From positions 335,001 through 399,000 of the forward strand of contig NC_065896.1 in the NCBI RefSeq assembly GCF_905147045.1: a DNA stretch of 64,000 bases. The letters are read 5' to 3'. The position numbers and the translations under genes were made by a program. Below the pieces are notes generated by a model that was not told the DNA's origin, did not search any database, and saw only the letters and a list, made by a program, of their open reading frames with translations. Source of the DNA: Nymphalis io. Lineage: Eukaryota; Arthropoda; Insecta; Lepidoptera; Nymphalidae. Shown one piece after another: positions 36,001-47,404 of this stretch. Within the stretch, counting starts at the first letter, position 1; each line of letters begins with the position of its first letter.

Positions 36001-37918
36001 TCTCTTTTATATTGCCTTTCGACTTTTAGACGACCAAATTTGGACGAAATTTCATTTCACTTCGACAATAATTTTTAGAAGGCATCTGATGTTTTGATTG
36101 TATAGTTATGTTATTTTTTGTTGTATTTATCAATTTACTTTTATATTTTTTATTTTTAGGCCATACAAGTGGCCTTTACGTATGGTTGTTCGCTTGCGAT
36201 ATTTGCACCGGCTTGGACTCACGAGGCCATGTCCGAAGACGTTGGCGATATTAACACAATAGAAAATGCGGAAGATCTGGACACCTACGAAAGGTTTCTG
36301 CTCCGAGACCGAGCGCTTTGGTGCAGCTTGTGGCCGTACCTTAATACCAAGCTGCCCACCGTTTTACCTTTTCAGACCTCCTTTTGCAGGGGACAGGGGA
36401 AAAAGAGGCGATTATATGGAGAGGTAAAATTTGTGACTGTCATTAGTAACATAATGCTGTGGTACGCCTAATTGTAAGTTGTTTGTATTGTTTTCAGGTA
36501 ATTTGTCCAGGGCCTTGGTACAATTTACGCCACATGCAGTATCAGCCGAACTCGTCCTACGGGCCTCATGGTTATCTCTTATCAACTCAGGACAACATCG
36601 CTCATCTCTCTCGTATCGGCTTTCTGAAAAACAAAGCCGGTATTCTCAAATACAGACGGTCGCTCGAGGTCAGTAGGGTTGAACTAGTTCCTGGAAAGAG
36701 TAAGGAGGTATCGCTATCCCTAAAAGAAGACAGCCTGACCGTTCTGACTCAAGAAGAGACAATCGAAGTGACGAATGAAACTCAAGAAGGTCGCATCAGC
36801 GTCAAGCGGAAAATGCAGAACGCGTTACGAAATTTGTTCCGGTCGAAAGCAGCGAGGACGGCGCCCGCGGAAGAGACGAGCGAGCCCGACAAGAGCTCTC
36901 TCGCGACGTCGGGGCGATCCATGGTGCAAATGTCGGTGAACTTACGATTAGGGAATAAAACGAGCAAGACGAGGTACGCTTTGGCTTACGTTTCGACGGA
37001 GTTGGAGTGCCTGGAGCCGTTCTACGAAGACAGCTTCCTCGGGGGCTCCTGCCTCAAAGTGAACCCCTGTGACACAGTGAACAGAGAACATCGACTGTCC
37101 CGGTTATTCTTTTGCGATTTCCATAGTAAGAACAATTTAATCGTATGTGTGGTGACCAAAAATTTAATGGGACATGAGAACCAGTTTTTAAACTTGAAGC
37201 TCTATTTAACGGATATGATGAATAAATATAAGAAAGTGGTGTTGGTGGGTCGCAGCGTGCCGCACGAGTCCGAAGCTGCTTCCGCTGCCGAAGTCATGAA
37301 CCTGTACCCCTTGAGTGACCCAGCGGACTCTGGGTTCAGAGAATTACAGAAGTACGTGGTGCTGAACGAACCGGGTTTTTACATGCCCGTTGCGAACGCA
37401 TACGGATGGAAAGTTAGGTAATTGCTCAACAGTTTCATGTTTCATAATTACTATACGATTATACTCTTAGGTATTATGAGAGAAGGGGAAATTTAAAAAT
37501 TAAAGAACTAGGTTTTTATAGACTAACACAAACTTCCTAAAGTTGAATTTGAAAGCCTTTGTTTTATTTTATTCGGAGACGGAAATTGACATGAACATAA
37601 CATGTCAATTGTATTCAGTGTTTTAGTAATAATAAGTGTAGTAAAAAAATTACAATTTTCATAATTTAATTGTGTTGTCAATCTCTCGAGATCTATAAAC
37701 TAGCCATCACTAGAAGAACAACGAGGCACATGTGTTGAATACATTAAGAGTTTTAAAAATGTAGAATCTATGAAATGTTGCCACTTGCCAGGTACTACGA
37801 GGTCCCGCTGCCCGGGGCCCGCGTGACGTCTATCAACTGCCGGACCGGCCTCGCCGAGGGACCGATACTCTTGGGCTATTTCGGAATTTGCGCAAGGAAT
37901 CATTCTGAGAATGATTAA
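33041..37918 (+). CDS. ENGASE: Cytosolic endo-beta-N-acetylglucosaminidase (ENGase, GH85)
   Basis: ENGase cleaves the chitobiose core of free N-glycans in the cytosol, part of the disposal of glycans from misfolded glycoproteins. Eight exons: 33041-33354, 33480-33628, 34147-34295, 34930-35078, 35647-35812, 36160-36423, 36498-37417, 37792-37918. They give 745 residues, matching the animal enzyme (about 740), with unbroken phase. GH85 landmarks are LVCHDMANGY, FCYFSHHFITIPPLGWIN, and the catalytic NIEN motif with N200 and E202. Others are VLIWYDSVT, YFDVVDGIFTNYSW, FIGIDVWGRNFYGGG and APAWTHEA. Exon 7 encodes the C-terminal accessory domains and includes a basic, low-complexity insert near VKRKMQNALRNLFRSKAART. 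The start could be the ATG at 33041 or 33047. No signal peptide is seen, as expected for a cytosolic enzyme. Introns 2 and 3 hold SINE copies. Confidence 0.95.
33825..34092 (+). repeat. SINE-2 copy in ENGase intron 2
   Basis: Contains the B-box-like ATCGTGGGTTCAAACCC, ACATCGTGAGAAAACCTGCA, ACCAACCCGCATTGGAGCAG, and the CATTGGGACATTAACAGG tail. The head upstream of AACCGATGATC is truncated. It ends about 55 bases before exon 3. Confidence 0.8.
34307..34341. repeat. Perfect 16-base stem-loop in ENGase intron 3
   Basis: CATGCTTTCCGAGGCA, a three-base loop, and the exact complement. It begins 12 bases after the exon 3 donor. Its TTTCCGAGGCA core also occurs in dispersed repeats at 35380 and 60930, so it may derive from repeat sequence. 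Confidence 0.8.
34540..34768 (+). repeat. SINE-1 copy in ENGase intron 3
   Basis: Blocks CTCATCAGATATTCTGCCGC, GGTTCCGGTTTGAAAGGTG, TTTCCAAGGTTGGTGGCGC and GGTGACCACTTACCATCAGG occur in order. The head and the last part of the tail are missing. Confidence 0.75.
35335..35432 (+). repeat. Dispersed repeat fragment in ENGase intron 4
   Basis: The blocks TTTTCCGAGGCACGAGAGTG and GGGCTGCTATTGAGAATTT recur at 60925-60990. The parent element is not identified. Confidence 0.5.
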
Positions 37919-37969
37919 GCAAATGATAATTAATCAATTTTCCTAAACGTATAAGGAAAAATATACACT

Positions 37970-37975
37970 AATAAA
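37970..37975 (+). terminator. ENGase polyadenylation signal
   Basis: Canonical AATAAA 52 bases after the ENGase stop codon, with a second overlapping AATAAA immediately after it. Confidence 0.6.
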
Positions 37976-38067
37976 ATAAATACAATATTAACTTGTTTTT
38001 CAATTTTGTACGATTAATTTTGATTTGTGACTGATAGTGCTAAGTGTAGACTCGTCTATATAGTAAC

Positions 38068-38310
38068 AACCTCCCACTCATCAGATATTCTACCGCAAAA
38101 CAGCAGCACTTGTTATTGTTGTGTTCCGGTTTGAGGGTAAGTGAGCCAGTGTCATTACAGGCACAAGGGATATAACATCTTGTTCCCAAGGTTGGTGGCG
38201 CATTGGCAATGTAAGTGGTAGTTAAAATTTCTTACAGTGCCAATGTGTGTGGGTGTCGGTGACCACTTACCATTAGGTGGCCAAGATGCTCGTCCGCCTT
38301 CCTGTACTAT
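38068..38310 (+). repeat. SINE-1 copy downstream of ENGase
   Basis: CTCATCAGATATTCTACCGC, GTTCCGGTTTGAGGGTAAG, GTTCCCAAGGTTGGTGGCGC, GGTGACCACTTACCATTAGG and a Y-rich/A-rich end. Nearly complete except for the head. Confidence 0.78.
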
Positions 38311-39479
38311 AAAATAAAAGTAAATAATACTATATTTAATACATACACAACTAAATTCCACGACGTTTTTCTTACTGAATTAAAAAAATATTCTAGATAT
38401 TTAATAACCCAATAGAAATCTTATCTTTGAAACGGCTAGTAGGTGAAGACGAAAGACGTGAAGTTTAAACAGTAGAGGACATTCCTGAAAATAGAAGAGT
38501 GGTAAGAAACGGTTAAAATTAGATTTTCATCCTAACGAAGAAGTCGAATGAGTCTCAGTTATAATCTCGGTGTTGCTCTTTGACGTGAAATGTAGTGAGT
38601 CTATAGATATTATCGAAGCCTTTTTGTTGGCCTTGAATTTTTGGTATGAAACATCTCGTCGGACCGACACGTATGCCGTGACGGCATGACGTCACACCCC
38701 CTCTGCACCACTTTGTACTGCCTCGTTACATAAGGATAAAAAATATCATTATTTTAGTAACGAACTCTGTTTTTTTTATTTTGCTTTATATTCATTGGTT
38801 TTTAATTAAAAATATTTTAATAAATTTATTCATTAATCTATTAAATGAAACGATTACGTGGAGGCGTTTTGTCTCATAGGTAAACTGAAATACTTTTAAT
38901 CGAAGTGTGTATGAAGGATACGAAAGGATTTAACTCTGTAGAAAGAAAGGGCAGTGTTATGAGCTCGCAACTTAATAACTAGGTATTTAAGTACGCAAAT
39001 AGCAACTACGTGTGACAGTCAACACAGAGGTTTTTAGGCACAAATAGAAGTCATATGAGGCAAACATTTGCTTTAATAGTCTAAACTAGATGCGCTAACG
39101 TCATTTTATTTACACATATAAATAAAATTGAAGTGTCTGTCTGTGATTTCAAAAGCTTCTTTTAAAGATAGGTTGGCTATTTGCGAATTACCAAAACCAA
39201 AACAATTATTTATTTTTATTTTCTGTCTGTTTTACAAAATTAGTAATTTACTGAATTGCTTGCTGTGGTCTCCTTTAGTTGATGGAGCACACATATTTTA
39301 AAACATTTTTTTTCACGATGTAATGTACTCGTAAGTGTGTATCCTTTGTTGGAGATCCTTAATAAATGAATAAATAAATAAATTAAACATATACTGGCTT
39401 AAGGCTTTAAGTTGCAATTATTAACTCGGTTTTTTTTTCCTATTGGTCTTAAGTTAATATTTTTGTTTTGAATAATATA

Positions 39480-39700
39480 AGTTACGAGCGACTCGCGGCT
39501 TCGCTAACTTATGACCTATAAGTCAACATCCATGTATATACGTACTCCTAGGGAGGTGCAAGTAATAAAACTAATCACTGTCATTGTTGATTGTAATGAT
39601 TGTCATTGTTGATTTGACATCCGAAAGAAAAAGACACGTGATTAGCTAAACAGCTAAGCAGTGTCAAAACTGATTAATAGTTAACATCATACCGAGCTGG
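39480..39700 (+). repeat. Dispersed repeat (TATACGTACTCCTAGGGAGG family)
   Basis: The segment with TATACGTACTCCTAGGGAGG, GCAAGTAATAAAACTAATCA and TTGTTGATTTGACATCCGAA recurs in inverse orientation at 56495-56640, and parts recur at 40570-40700 and 5400-5490. It is an anonymous multi-copy element. Confidence 0.55.
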
Positions 39701-39960
39701 AAGAGAATTGTCAGCTGCATCGTGGAGATGCGTCAGCTGCTCACATGAACTTGTAAAAAAATATGAAAAATAAAGTCATAGTACACCGGATGAAACTAAA
39801 CTATGTAAATGCTTTAATATTTGAAAATACGAAACCAATCGTCAGCTGCCTGGGTAGCAAGCTGGGTGGAAAGACCGTCTGCTGACGAAGTAAATATGTC
39901 ATCCCAAGTCACTATAAAATATAATATGTCAAACTACAGGAATTCACATTAAGTTCACTG

Positions 39961-40131
39961 ATGTTTATTAAAAAAATAATCATCGATCTGTAAAAAAAAC
40001 TTATATACATTTTTCTAATCAGAATGACATTTTATGTTTCTACTTTAAAATCAGACCAATTCGGATTCTAAACAATCCTTTATTCTTTACTTATACTTCA
40101 GCGCGAGCGAAGCCGCGGGCAACTGCTAGTT
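39961..40131 (+). mobile_element. Helitron-like 3' end
   Basis: The segment ends in GCGAGCGAAGCCGCGGGCAA, then CTGCTAGT. A GC-rich hairpin-forming stretch followed by CTAG and T is the layout of a Helitron 3' terminus. A second copy on the opposite strand at 55729-55905 shares the whole 170 bases. The 5' end was not identified. Confidence 0.45.
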
Positions 40132-40334
40132 ATGAATAATTTGGCATATTTTTTTAGTTATTTGTTTGTTCAACATCTGATCATGTGTTATTAATATTTT
40201 CAAATACAATACAAATATTCCAACAACCCAAGTCAGATTGATTTTAAGATTCGCTTTGTATTTATTGTACAGAGCGAATCTTCTCGACATACGACGACTA
40301 CATTTTATCCCGATCCCGATCCCGAGCCGAGATT

Positions 40335-40570
40335 GCAGATTGGTTAAGACACGTTAACCTAAGCCGAAGATAGGAACATATCCTCACCATTTAGCAGCAT
40401 GGAAAATATTTAGAGGAAACATACATGTATCATATTTTATGCTGTAATTTATGTTTCTACCAATTTTGCCCCCCATTTCGCAAATTCCAATACTGGTTTC
40501 ATAAAAGAAGTATGGTGAAATAAGACCTAAACCTTCCTCTCAAGAGGCGAGAAGGTCCTTGCCAAATTTT
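40335..40570 (+). repeat. Degenerate SINE-2 relative
   Basis: Weak matches to the family: GATTGCAGATTGGTTAAGAC (A-box-like), CCTCACCATTTAGCAGCATG and CTCAAGAGGCGAGAAGGTCC, near the expected spacing. Strongly diverged. Confidence 0.4.
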
Positions 40571-42310
40571 TATGAAGTTGTCGAATGTCTAATCAACAAT
40601 GTCAATCAATGATTACAGTGATTAGCTAAACAATCATGTGTCTCTTCTTTCGAATGTCAAATCAACAATGACAATCAATAATTTTTAATCAAAAAAGAAA
40701 ATGTTTAAATATCGCAGGCAAAGCCACAGGCAGTATTTGAAACACAAAACTATTGAGATAAGATAATTAACAACTAATGGGCGGCTATCAGTTCTATCGA
40801 TGTGTCCTTAAACTATTGTGGCCTTAGAATAGTTATCTATAATTGTATTCCATCAATCGGTCATACACCTTCGTCTATGACATACTACTTAACTAAATGG
40901 GACGGGATCACTTCCCGTGAACTTCTTTATATGCAAGTCCAGTCCAAGTACAGTCCCTTGATTCAAAATGTTGGCGGTCAGCGATTACCAGCCATCTTAG
41001 ATTTTCTTTGTCTAAATAAACTCCACAGACGTGTTTTTCATTCCTTTGGTTCCTTTTCCTTTGCATATTTGGTATAAAAGCAAAATTTTAACATTTTGTA
41101 TTCTTTCTTGATATTTTGAATTTTATTTATATAGATGTATGTTCATCTGTTAACTTAATAATATACGAAACATATTTCTTGGTTTTCATCGTGTTTACGA
41201 AGACAAGGAGACATTTAATTTCTCAAAAGATTTACATTTAAATCACTTACAGAGATTATAAAACAATAAGTAGAAAAATTAAAACGAATATGCGTCCATG
41301 TAATACGAGGAATGTTACCATAACCAAATAATATCAGTACATTGCAAATAAGTATGAATATTTTGTGACGTGAAGTAGGGTAGTCTAGTAAAAAATTTAG
41401 TGCGTATACAAAGTAATTATAACTAAGGGAGGTGACACGTTAGATTTATCTGATATTTTTAAATTGGTGTACGATTATTTATTATATTGGTAGGTAATGT
41501 ATAATATATAATGTGTTTATTAATTTATGATTATGCTTATAAATATATATAAATTAACTAATTTAATATTAAATAATTTTTGTCTTATGTAGAATATATT
41601 ATTGAATATAATAAGTGTGCGTTAACAGTATTCACTAATACTTATGAATATTATCTTAGTATACCTACATAGTAGAGTAGTAGTTTTATTTTACATAATA
41701 TATATGTATAAGTAACATAAGTAAGTAATTGTTTTAAATTAGGAGTAGTGTAGGGTTATTAGGTATTATATTATATTAGTTACAATTTTGTTTATTTAGA
41801 TTAATTTTATATAATATTAAATTGAATTTTAAGAGGAATCCTATAAAATGTGGCTTTTAAGACATTTTTTAAAATTATGAAGAGATTTTATATGTTGATA
41901 TCCTTCGGCAAATTATTGTAGGTGGGAGCTCCTTGAAACAAAATATTTTTTTTGCCGTAGTTTGTTCTTGATGGGATTGAACATATGTATAGGACATATG
42001 TTATTAGAATAGTCATTCGCTTATGATTTTTTTTTTCTAATATGAATGCAGTTGTTATATTTATAGATTCGAGTTAGGTTAATTAGTTTTGTGTCCTTAT
42101 AAATTTTTATAGTAGGTAGGTTTTTAAGTAGTTGTATTTAAATTGTCTTTATGAGTTTATTTTGTGGTGTTTGTATTTTTTGTATATTGGTTTTGGCTGA
42201 AGAACCCAAAACTTCAATTTGTCATCCAAAAGAGCCAATTTAAATTTATTCAACAATAACAACAACATTTCGGAGCAAGCAATTACGCGGAGATAACATA
42301 ATAACAAAAC

Positions 42311-42790
42311 TCATGTTTGCGAGCGCCTAGCCGTGCTATGTTTACTTTCTATAAATGTGCCCCATTTAATAGGCTTGCATTTAAAAAAAAATACTCGTCT
42401 TTTACTAGGCAAGATAATTAGTAATATTCCGTACCTGCACTTAACACTTTGTGGAGTCAAAGAGTCACATACAACTTGCGGGCCGCGGTTTGCCGACCAC
42501 TGTTCTCGGAAGTTAACTATGGCAACTTGCACGGCTCCGAGCAGATTATTATTATAGTATATTAAAATAATTTGAAAGACTGACGATTTCAGTGTTAATG
42601 AACTTATGCTTTCCGTAAAATTACCTTTATTATAAATAATGTATTTATTATGAATTTTATCACGCGTAAGTGTGTAAACGGAAAATGTTTGTAAAATACC
42701 CTTCAACGTGTCACATAAGTATTTTCCATTTGCATTGTCGTCGAGTTCAACAACCTGCGATATGTGGAAAACTATATAATAATAACATTC
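42311..42790 (-). mobile_element. hAT-like element terminus and adjacent coding-like fragment
   Basis: The plus strand carries ACAACTTGCGGGCCGCGG, then TTTGCCGACCACTG, ending at 42502. Its inverse CAGTGGTCGGCAAACC is the start of a common insect hAT-type terminal repeat. A minus-strand frame running through it includes NANGKYLCDTLKG and LTRDKI; this could be a worn transposase piece of another hAT copy. The matching opposite terminus was not found, so the boundaries are approximate. Confidence 0.35.
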
Positions 42791-43941
42791 GCTGCAGATT
42801 TTCCTATAAATGTTCTTCAACTAATCAGATATCGACATAACCACATTAGATAAACACGGTTGAGATATTTTATTGAATCTGTGATAAAACGTTACGTAGT
42901 ATTTTGTCACAGTTTTATACAGCGAGTGAAAAGTAAGTCACTATCTTTATCCTTTTATCTTTTTTAAGCGCCATTTTTGTGTTGAAAAAAGTATTTATAA
43001 CACCGTTCAAGTTTTTTCATATTAATTAATTTAAAAATAAAATAGGCAATTTATGTTTTACGGTACGTTTATGGTAATAGTATAAGTGTTTTAATTAATA
43101 AGAGCAGGGGGAACTTCTTAATTTAACATAATAGTTTCGTAAAGTGATACAGTGATACTTCATGAATCTAATAATACCTAATGTGTACAGAAATGTTAAT
43201 TTTTCGCCGAGAGGGTTCCCACTCACAAATATATATTTCCATGTCGAAGTAGTGACAATTATTTTATGTTGCATATAAAAATATTTAACGGAGGATAGTT
43301 GTTGTTCTATAAAAAAAAACTAACAAATATTTGCATTTGTATTGTATTTTTATCTTTGAAATTTTCGTGTATTTTTATCATTTTTAGATAGTTCTTTGTT
43401 TTAATATTTTATTACACTTTTATATAAATGAATGCCAGTCCTAGATGCTTATTTAGATTTAATTATATTGTAGAAATATTTTTTTGTCAATACAAATATT
43501 TTATAATCATGAAGGTAACCGATGAATTCATTTACCTGCGAATAATAAATTGTGCAGTCGCTTTAGACGAAATTTTGTGAAATACTACACGTAGTGTCGC
43601 GCCTGGAAACAGTTAAATATCGATCTATACAACGTGTAAAAAAACTACCTGTCCGACCCGAAGTGCCCTAATTCCCCATCATCGAGCAAATTTTTTGAAA
43701 TGCATGCATGCATGTATTATATTGGCCTATTGTCTGCTGACTAAAATATAAAGCCATACAAATCAGCCAGCTCACACTCTTAAGCGATCGGAGCCACTTG
43801 GACATTAACGCGTGTTTTATTTATTTTCTTTATTTATTTATTAACTTTGTCAGGAAACGCACAGTAATTTTATACTTATAAGTAATAAACATTTTTGTCA
43901 TAATACAATAAAGTTCCCTCGACTTACTAAAACATGCCTAA

Positions 43942-44030
43942 AATGCCAATGTCTATGGGCGTTGGTGATCACGTACTATCAGGTGGCAGGTATGCCCATA
44001 TGCTCGTCCGCCTTACTATTATATAATAAA
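43942..44030 (+). repeat. SINE-1 tail fragment
   Basis: AATGCCAATGTCTATGGGCG, TTGGTGATCACGTACTATCA, ATATGCTCGTCCGCCTTACT and an AT-rich end. The 5' truncation is the usual form for retrotransposed copies. Confidence 0.7.
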
Positions 44031-44911
44031 ATATATTATATTAAAAAGAAAGAAATAATAAATTAAAACAAAAACACTCAGTAAGTGTGAGTGTAAGTCT
44101 TATCCTTAGAGTAGCTTTCTTATCATTTGCACAAATTTCGCTTTGTTAAGCCGACACACCGGTTCATGCCGAAAGGCCTTGTCGGCTTCTTCAAAGACGC
44201 GGCAGGGCTCGCGTAACGTAGGCACGTGACACCTGAAGTCACTCAGTTTAATGCGTAAATTGCTTTAGAGTGGTCATTTCGTATCTGTGCTTGTGTTCCG
44301 CGATATGTGGTATTCTAATCAAGAGTATTTCAATATGTTAACGTGTCTGGGTAGAAATGACTATTACTACAACGTGTCTGTGACAACTATGTGCAGCGGT
44401 GCCAGACCTGTATAGCTGTTGGTGGTAAACACAAGGAACTACGTCTTTGCCACATCTTCGGGCGTCCTCTTTTCATAGCTGCATAAAATTCAGTCTCTTA
44501 CCGCTGTAACTAAACGTTAAGAACAGCTAATCAAGTCTGCGTCTCCTCGATACCCGATGGGTAAGTAACTAGCGAGCGCTGTCGCCCACGCCTGTGTTAC
44601 CATGTGATTTTCGTTATTAATTTAATTTTTTTTTACTTAGTATTTTAAAAATGATTACATGAATAGAACCGATTCACGAAACCTAATAACCACTTCACGG
44701 GTCGGACAGGATTTTTCTTACACTCGTATAACGTTCAGACAAGAAGACTTCCTCGACCTCGAGCTCTCCTTGATAATGTTCAGTTTATTATATATTTAAT
44801 ATCATAACAGTTTTATCGGATTAGTAACCTTGCCGTGTTGTATATATTTAACGGAGAATTGGTAAGGATACTTAATTATTAATTTAAATAGTTTATAATT
44901 TCTTGTAGATT

Positions 44912-47354
44912 ATGAGGGAAGTAGGATGTGACGGCGGCGGCGCGTCTGGTGCCACATTCGCCGCAGCATTGCAGTTTCTCGCCGCATCCACGTGCCTTTT
45001 ACAGGAGCCTTGGCCTCCGCAGGCTGACGTTCAAAGTAAGTAGACACATATCGCATAATAATATTAAGTGTTCCCTATGTTCAGTCATACATTTCATTAT
45101 TTGCGTTTCGAACTTACGTTTACAGGACCCTCTTAAAAATTCACAAACTAATATATGTGGATGTACATAAATCAAAACCGTTTTGGCAATTTTTCGTGTC
45201 ATCGTCATCATATCAGCCGGAAATAGTCCACTGCTGGATAAAGGCTTCTCCGAAGAATTTACAATAGTTGTTTAATTCCAATTATTCATTTAGATGTTAA
45301 TAAAAATCTTTAAAATTTAAAATAGATGAAAATAAACATTATTAACATCAAGTGAGCTAACCATAAAAGCCCTTCCTATATCTTTAAATTGCTATAACTG
45401 ATATGTTCGTGGATTACATATTGTTAGATGGGACCCATTTTGATTTCATCGTGGTGGGTGGCGGCACTGCCGGGGCCACCTTGGCGGCCAGGTTGTCTGC
45501 GTTGTCGGTCAATGTCCTGCTGCTGGAGGCTGGAGGCGATCCACCCCAAGATAGTATCGTAAGTTTATTATCAGTATATATTATTATTATATATAAAAGA
45601 ATCACTAACTGACCTATTGGCGTACTTCCCAAGCCCAAGGGTTGATTATTAATAAAACGGTTGAACTATAATAATAAAATTTATTATTTATTTGCAAAGA
45701 ATATGTATAAATAGTGGAATTATTTTAGTATCTGAATATTATTCTCACGATGTGTCAGTGGATTATCGATATGGTTATTTATCTATCTTATAATAATTTC
45801 CTAACTTTTAAGATTCCTGGCTTCAAGGACATTATGAAAAGAAGTAATTACGATTGGAATTTCACCTCAACAAATGACAATTATTCAAGCCAAGCTCTTC
45901 AAAATGGCAGTCAGAGACAACCGCGTGGTAAGATGCTGGGAGGCAGTGGATCCATCAACGACATGATTTACTCTCGTGGCTTCCCGGCTGATTATGATGA
46001 ATGGGCCTCCATAGTCGGAGAGAATTGGAGTTGGAATAATGTTCTAACATACTTCAAAAAAACAGAAAATTTGACTGACGAAAGAATCACTATCAATCGA
46101 GACCTGGCTAGTTTTCATGGTTTTGATGGAGAAATTGAAGTTACTGGTTCGACTGACTCTACTTTTACTACCGATAAATTTCTTGAGGCATTTAAGGAAC
46201 TGAATTTTAGTATTGTTAAAGATATGACAAATCCATCCACGATAGGCGCAGGAAGATTCTCTCATACTATAAAAGATGGTAAAAGACACAGTTCTCTTAC
46301 TGCTCTTCTCAACAAAGCATCGGAAAAAAAAAACTTGTTCGTTTTAAAAAACGCGCTTGTTGCTAAGATATTAGTTCACAACGAAACGGCGTATGGTGTC
46401 AAAGTATTATTAGAAGACGACGAATTTATTTTCTATGCCGATAAGGAAATTATTATATCCGCAGGAACGTTTAATACTGCAAAATTATTGCTCCTCTCAG
46501 GAATTGGACCTAAAGAGCATTTAGAAGAAATGGGTATAAGCGTCATCAAAGATTTGCCTGTTGGAGAAAATCTTCACGATCACGTCATGGTACTGACGTA
46601 TTTAGCAGCGCAAAATGGGACGTGCGACTTAGATAAAAAGAACGTTCATATGGAGACCATTAAGTATCTTTATGATCGAAGCGGATCTCTTGTTAGAACT
46701 TCTGATTTGGGAGCGTACATATCTTACAATAAATCTCTGAATGTACCAGATTTCGCTATTTATCCTACATGTATGACCGCTAATAGTGCTTTTTATAACC
46801 CATGTCTAGAAATTTTAGGTTTCAATGAAGGCATTTGTGAAAAAATCGATTCCCTAAACAGAGATTTTGAAATCCTTTCATTAGCCGTTGTAAATCTTAA
46901 GCCGAAGTCCAGAGGTCGAGTGCGCTTGCAGTCCCTCGATCCTCTCGATCCTCCGCTCATTTATTCAGGAACTTTTAATAATAGTAGCGATTTAGATTAT
47001 TATCCCGATGCCATACAAACAGCTTGGTCAATAGCCAACACCTCCCATTTCAACTCGAAAAATGCTTCTGTTGTCGTATTTGACATAGAACAATGTAATG
47101 ATTTGTTTGAAAGAAAACGTTTGGAATGCCTCGCGAGGGCTACAGCGATGTCTGCTTGGCACGCTGTTGGCACGGCCGCTATGGGAACAGTTGTGGATTC
47201 AGAATTAAAAGTTAAAGGAATTGTTGGACTGAGGGTAGCTGATGCCAGTGTAATGCCAACAGTAGTTCGAGGTAACACGAATTCTCCCGTCGTAATGATA
47301 GCTGAGAAAGCGGCGGACTACATTAAAGAATATTATAAGATTATCGATTCCTAA
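44912..47354 (+). CDS. GMC oxidoreductase (glucose dehydrogenase-like, FAD)
   Basis: Flavoenzyme of the glucose-methanol-choline family. In insects this family includes glucose dehydrogenase, ecdysone oxidase and many defence or detoxification enzymes, and the substrate cannot be read from sequence. Three exons: 44912-45035, 45428-45558 and 45813-47354, giving 598 residues. The joins are in phase. FAD is bound by GGGTAG at 52-57 (FDFIVVGGGTAGATLAARL) with LLLEAGGD after it. GMC signature 1 is at about 123-141 (RGKMLGGSGSIND) and signature 2 is SAGTFNTAKLLLLSGIGP. The active-site pair is His535 (AWHAVGTAAMG) and Asn575 (RGNTNSPVVMIAEKAADYI). A hydrophobic N-terminal stretch (FAAALQFLAAS) may be a weak secretion signal. 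A decayed partial copy lies at 49.3-51.7 kb, so this is the retained member of a local duplication. Confidence 0.94.
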
Positions 47355-47398
47355 AATTGTAATTAAATGAATACATCTGACAATTTGTTTAAGTATAA

Positions 47399-47404
47399 AA
47401 TAAA
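47399..47404 (+). terminator. GMC gene polyadenylation signal (first of two)
   Basis: AATAAA 45 bases after the stop codon; another AATAAA follows at 47440-47445. Either could be used. Confidence 0.5.

Larger units (their letters stand above)
38311..44911. other. 6.6 kb repeat-rich intergenic region before the GMC gene
   Basis: No supported gene. It contains a mosaic of dispersed repeats at 39400-39700, a Helitron-like end (39961-40131), a degenerate SINE-2 relative (about 40335-40570), a hAT-like terminus (ending 42502) and a SINE-1 tail (43942-44030), each listed separately. Between them the sequence is AT-rich. At 38671-38685 there is a 15-base palindrome ATGCCGTGACGGCAT next to a TGACGTCA motif. 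A block at 44150-44240 is locally GC-rich and could encode a short minus-strand peptide, but no homology is recognised. Confidence 0.45.

Noticed and set aside
40802..41077. 91-codon plus-strand ORF
   Set aside because: No homology, splice context or composition shift; looks like chance in intergenic DNA.
42311..42820. 169-codon minus-strand ORF as a host gene
   Set aside because: It reads straight through a hAT-type terminal repeat, so it is a composite of repeat pieces; kept only as a mobile-element remnant.
44150..44240. Short minus-strand peptide RVFEEADKAFRHEP
   Set aside because: Coding-like but no splice sites or family match; could be a transposon scrap, so not called.
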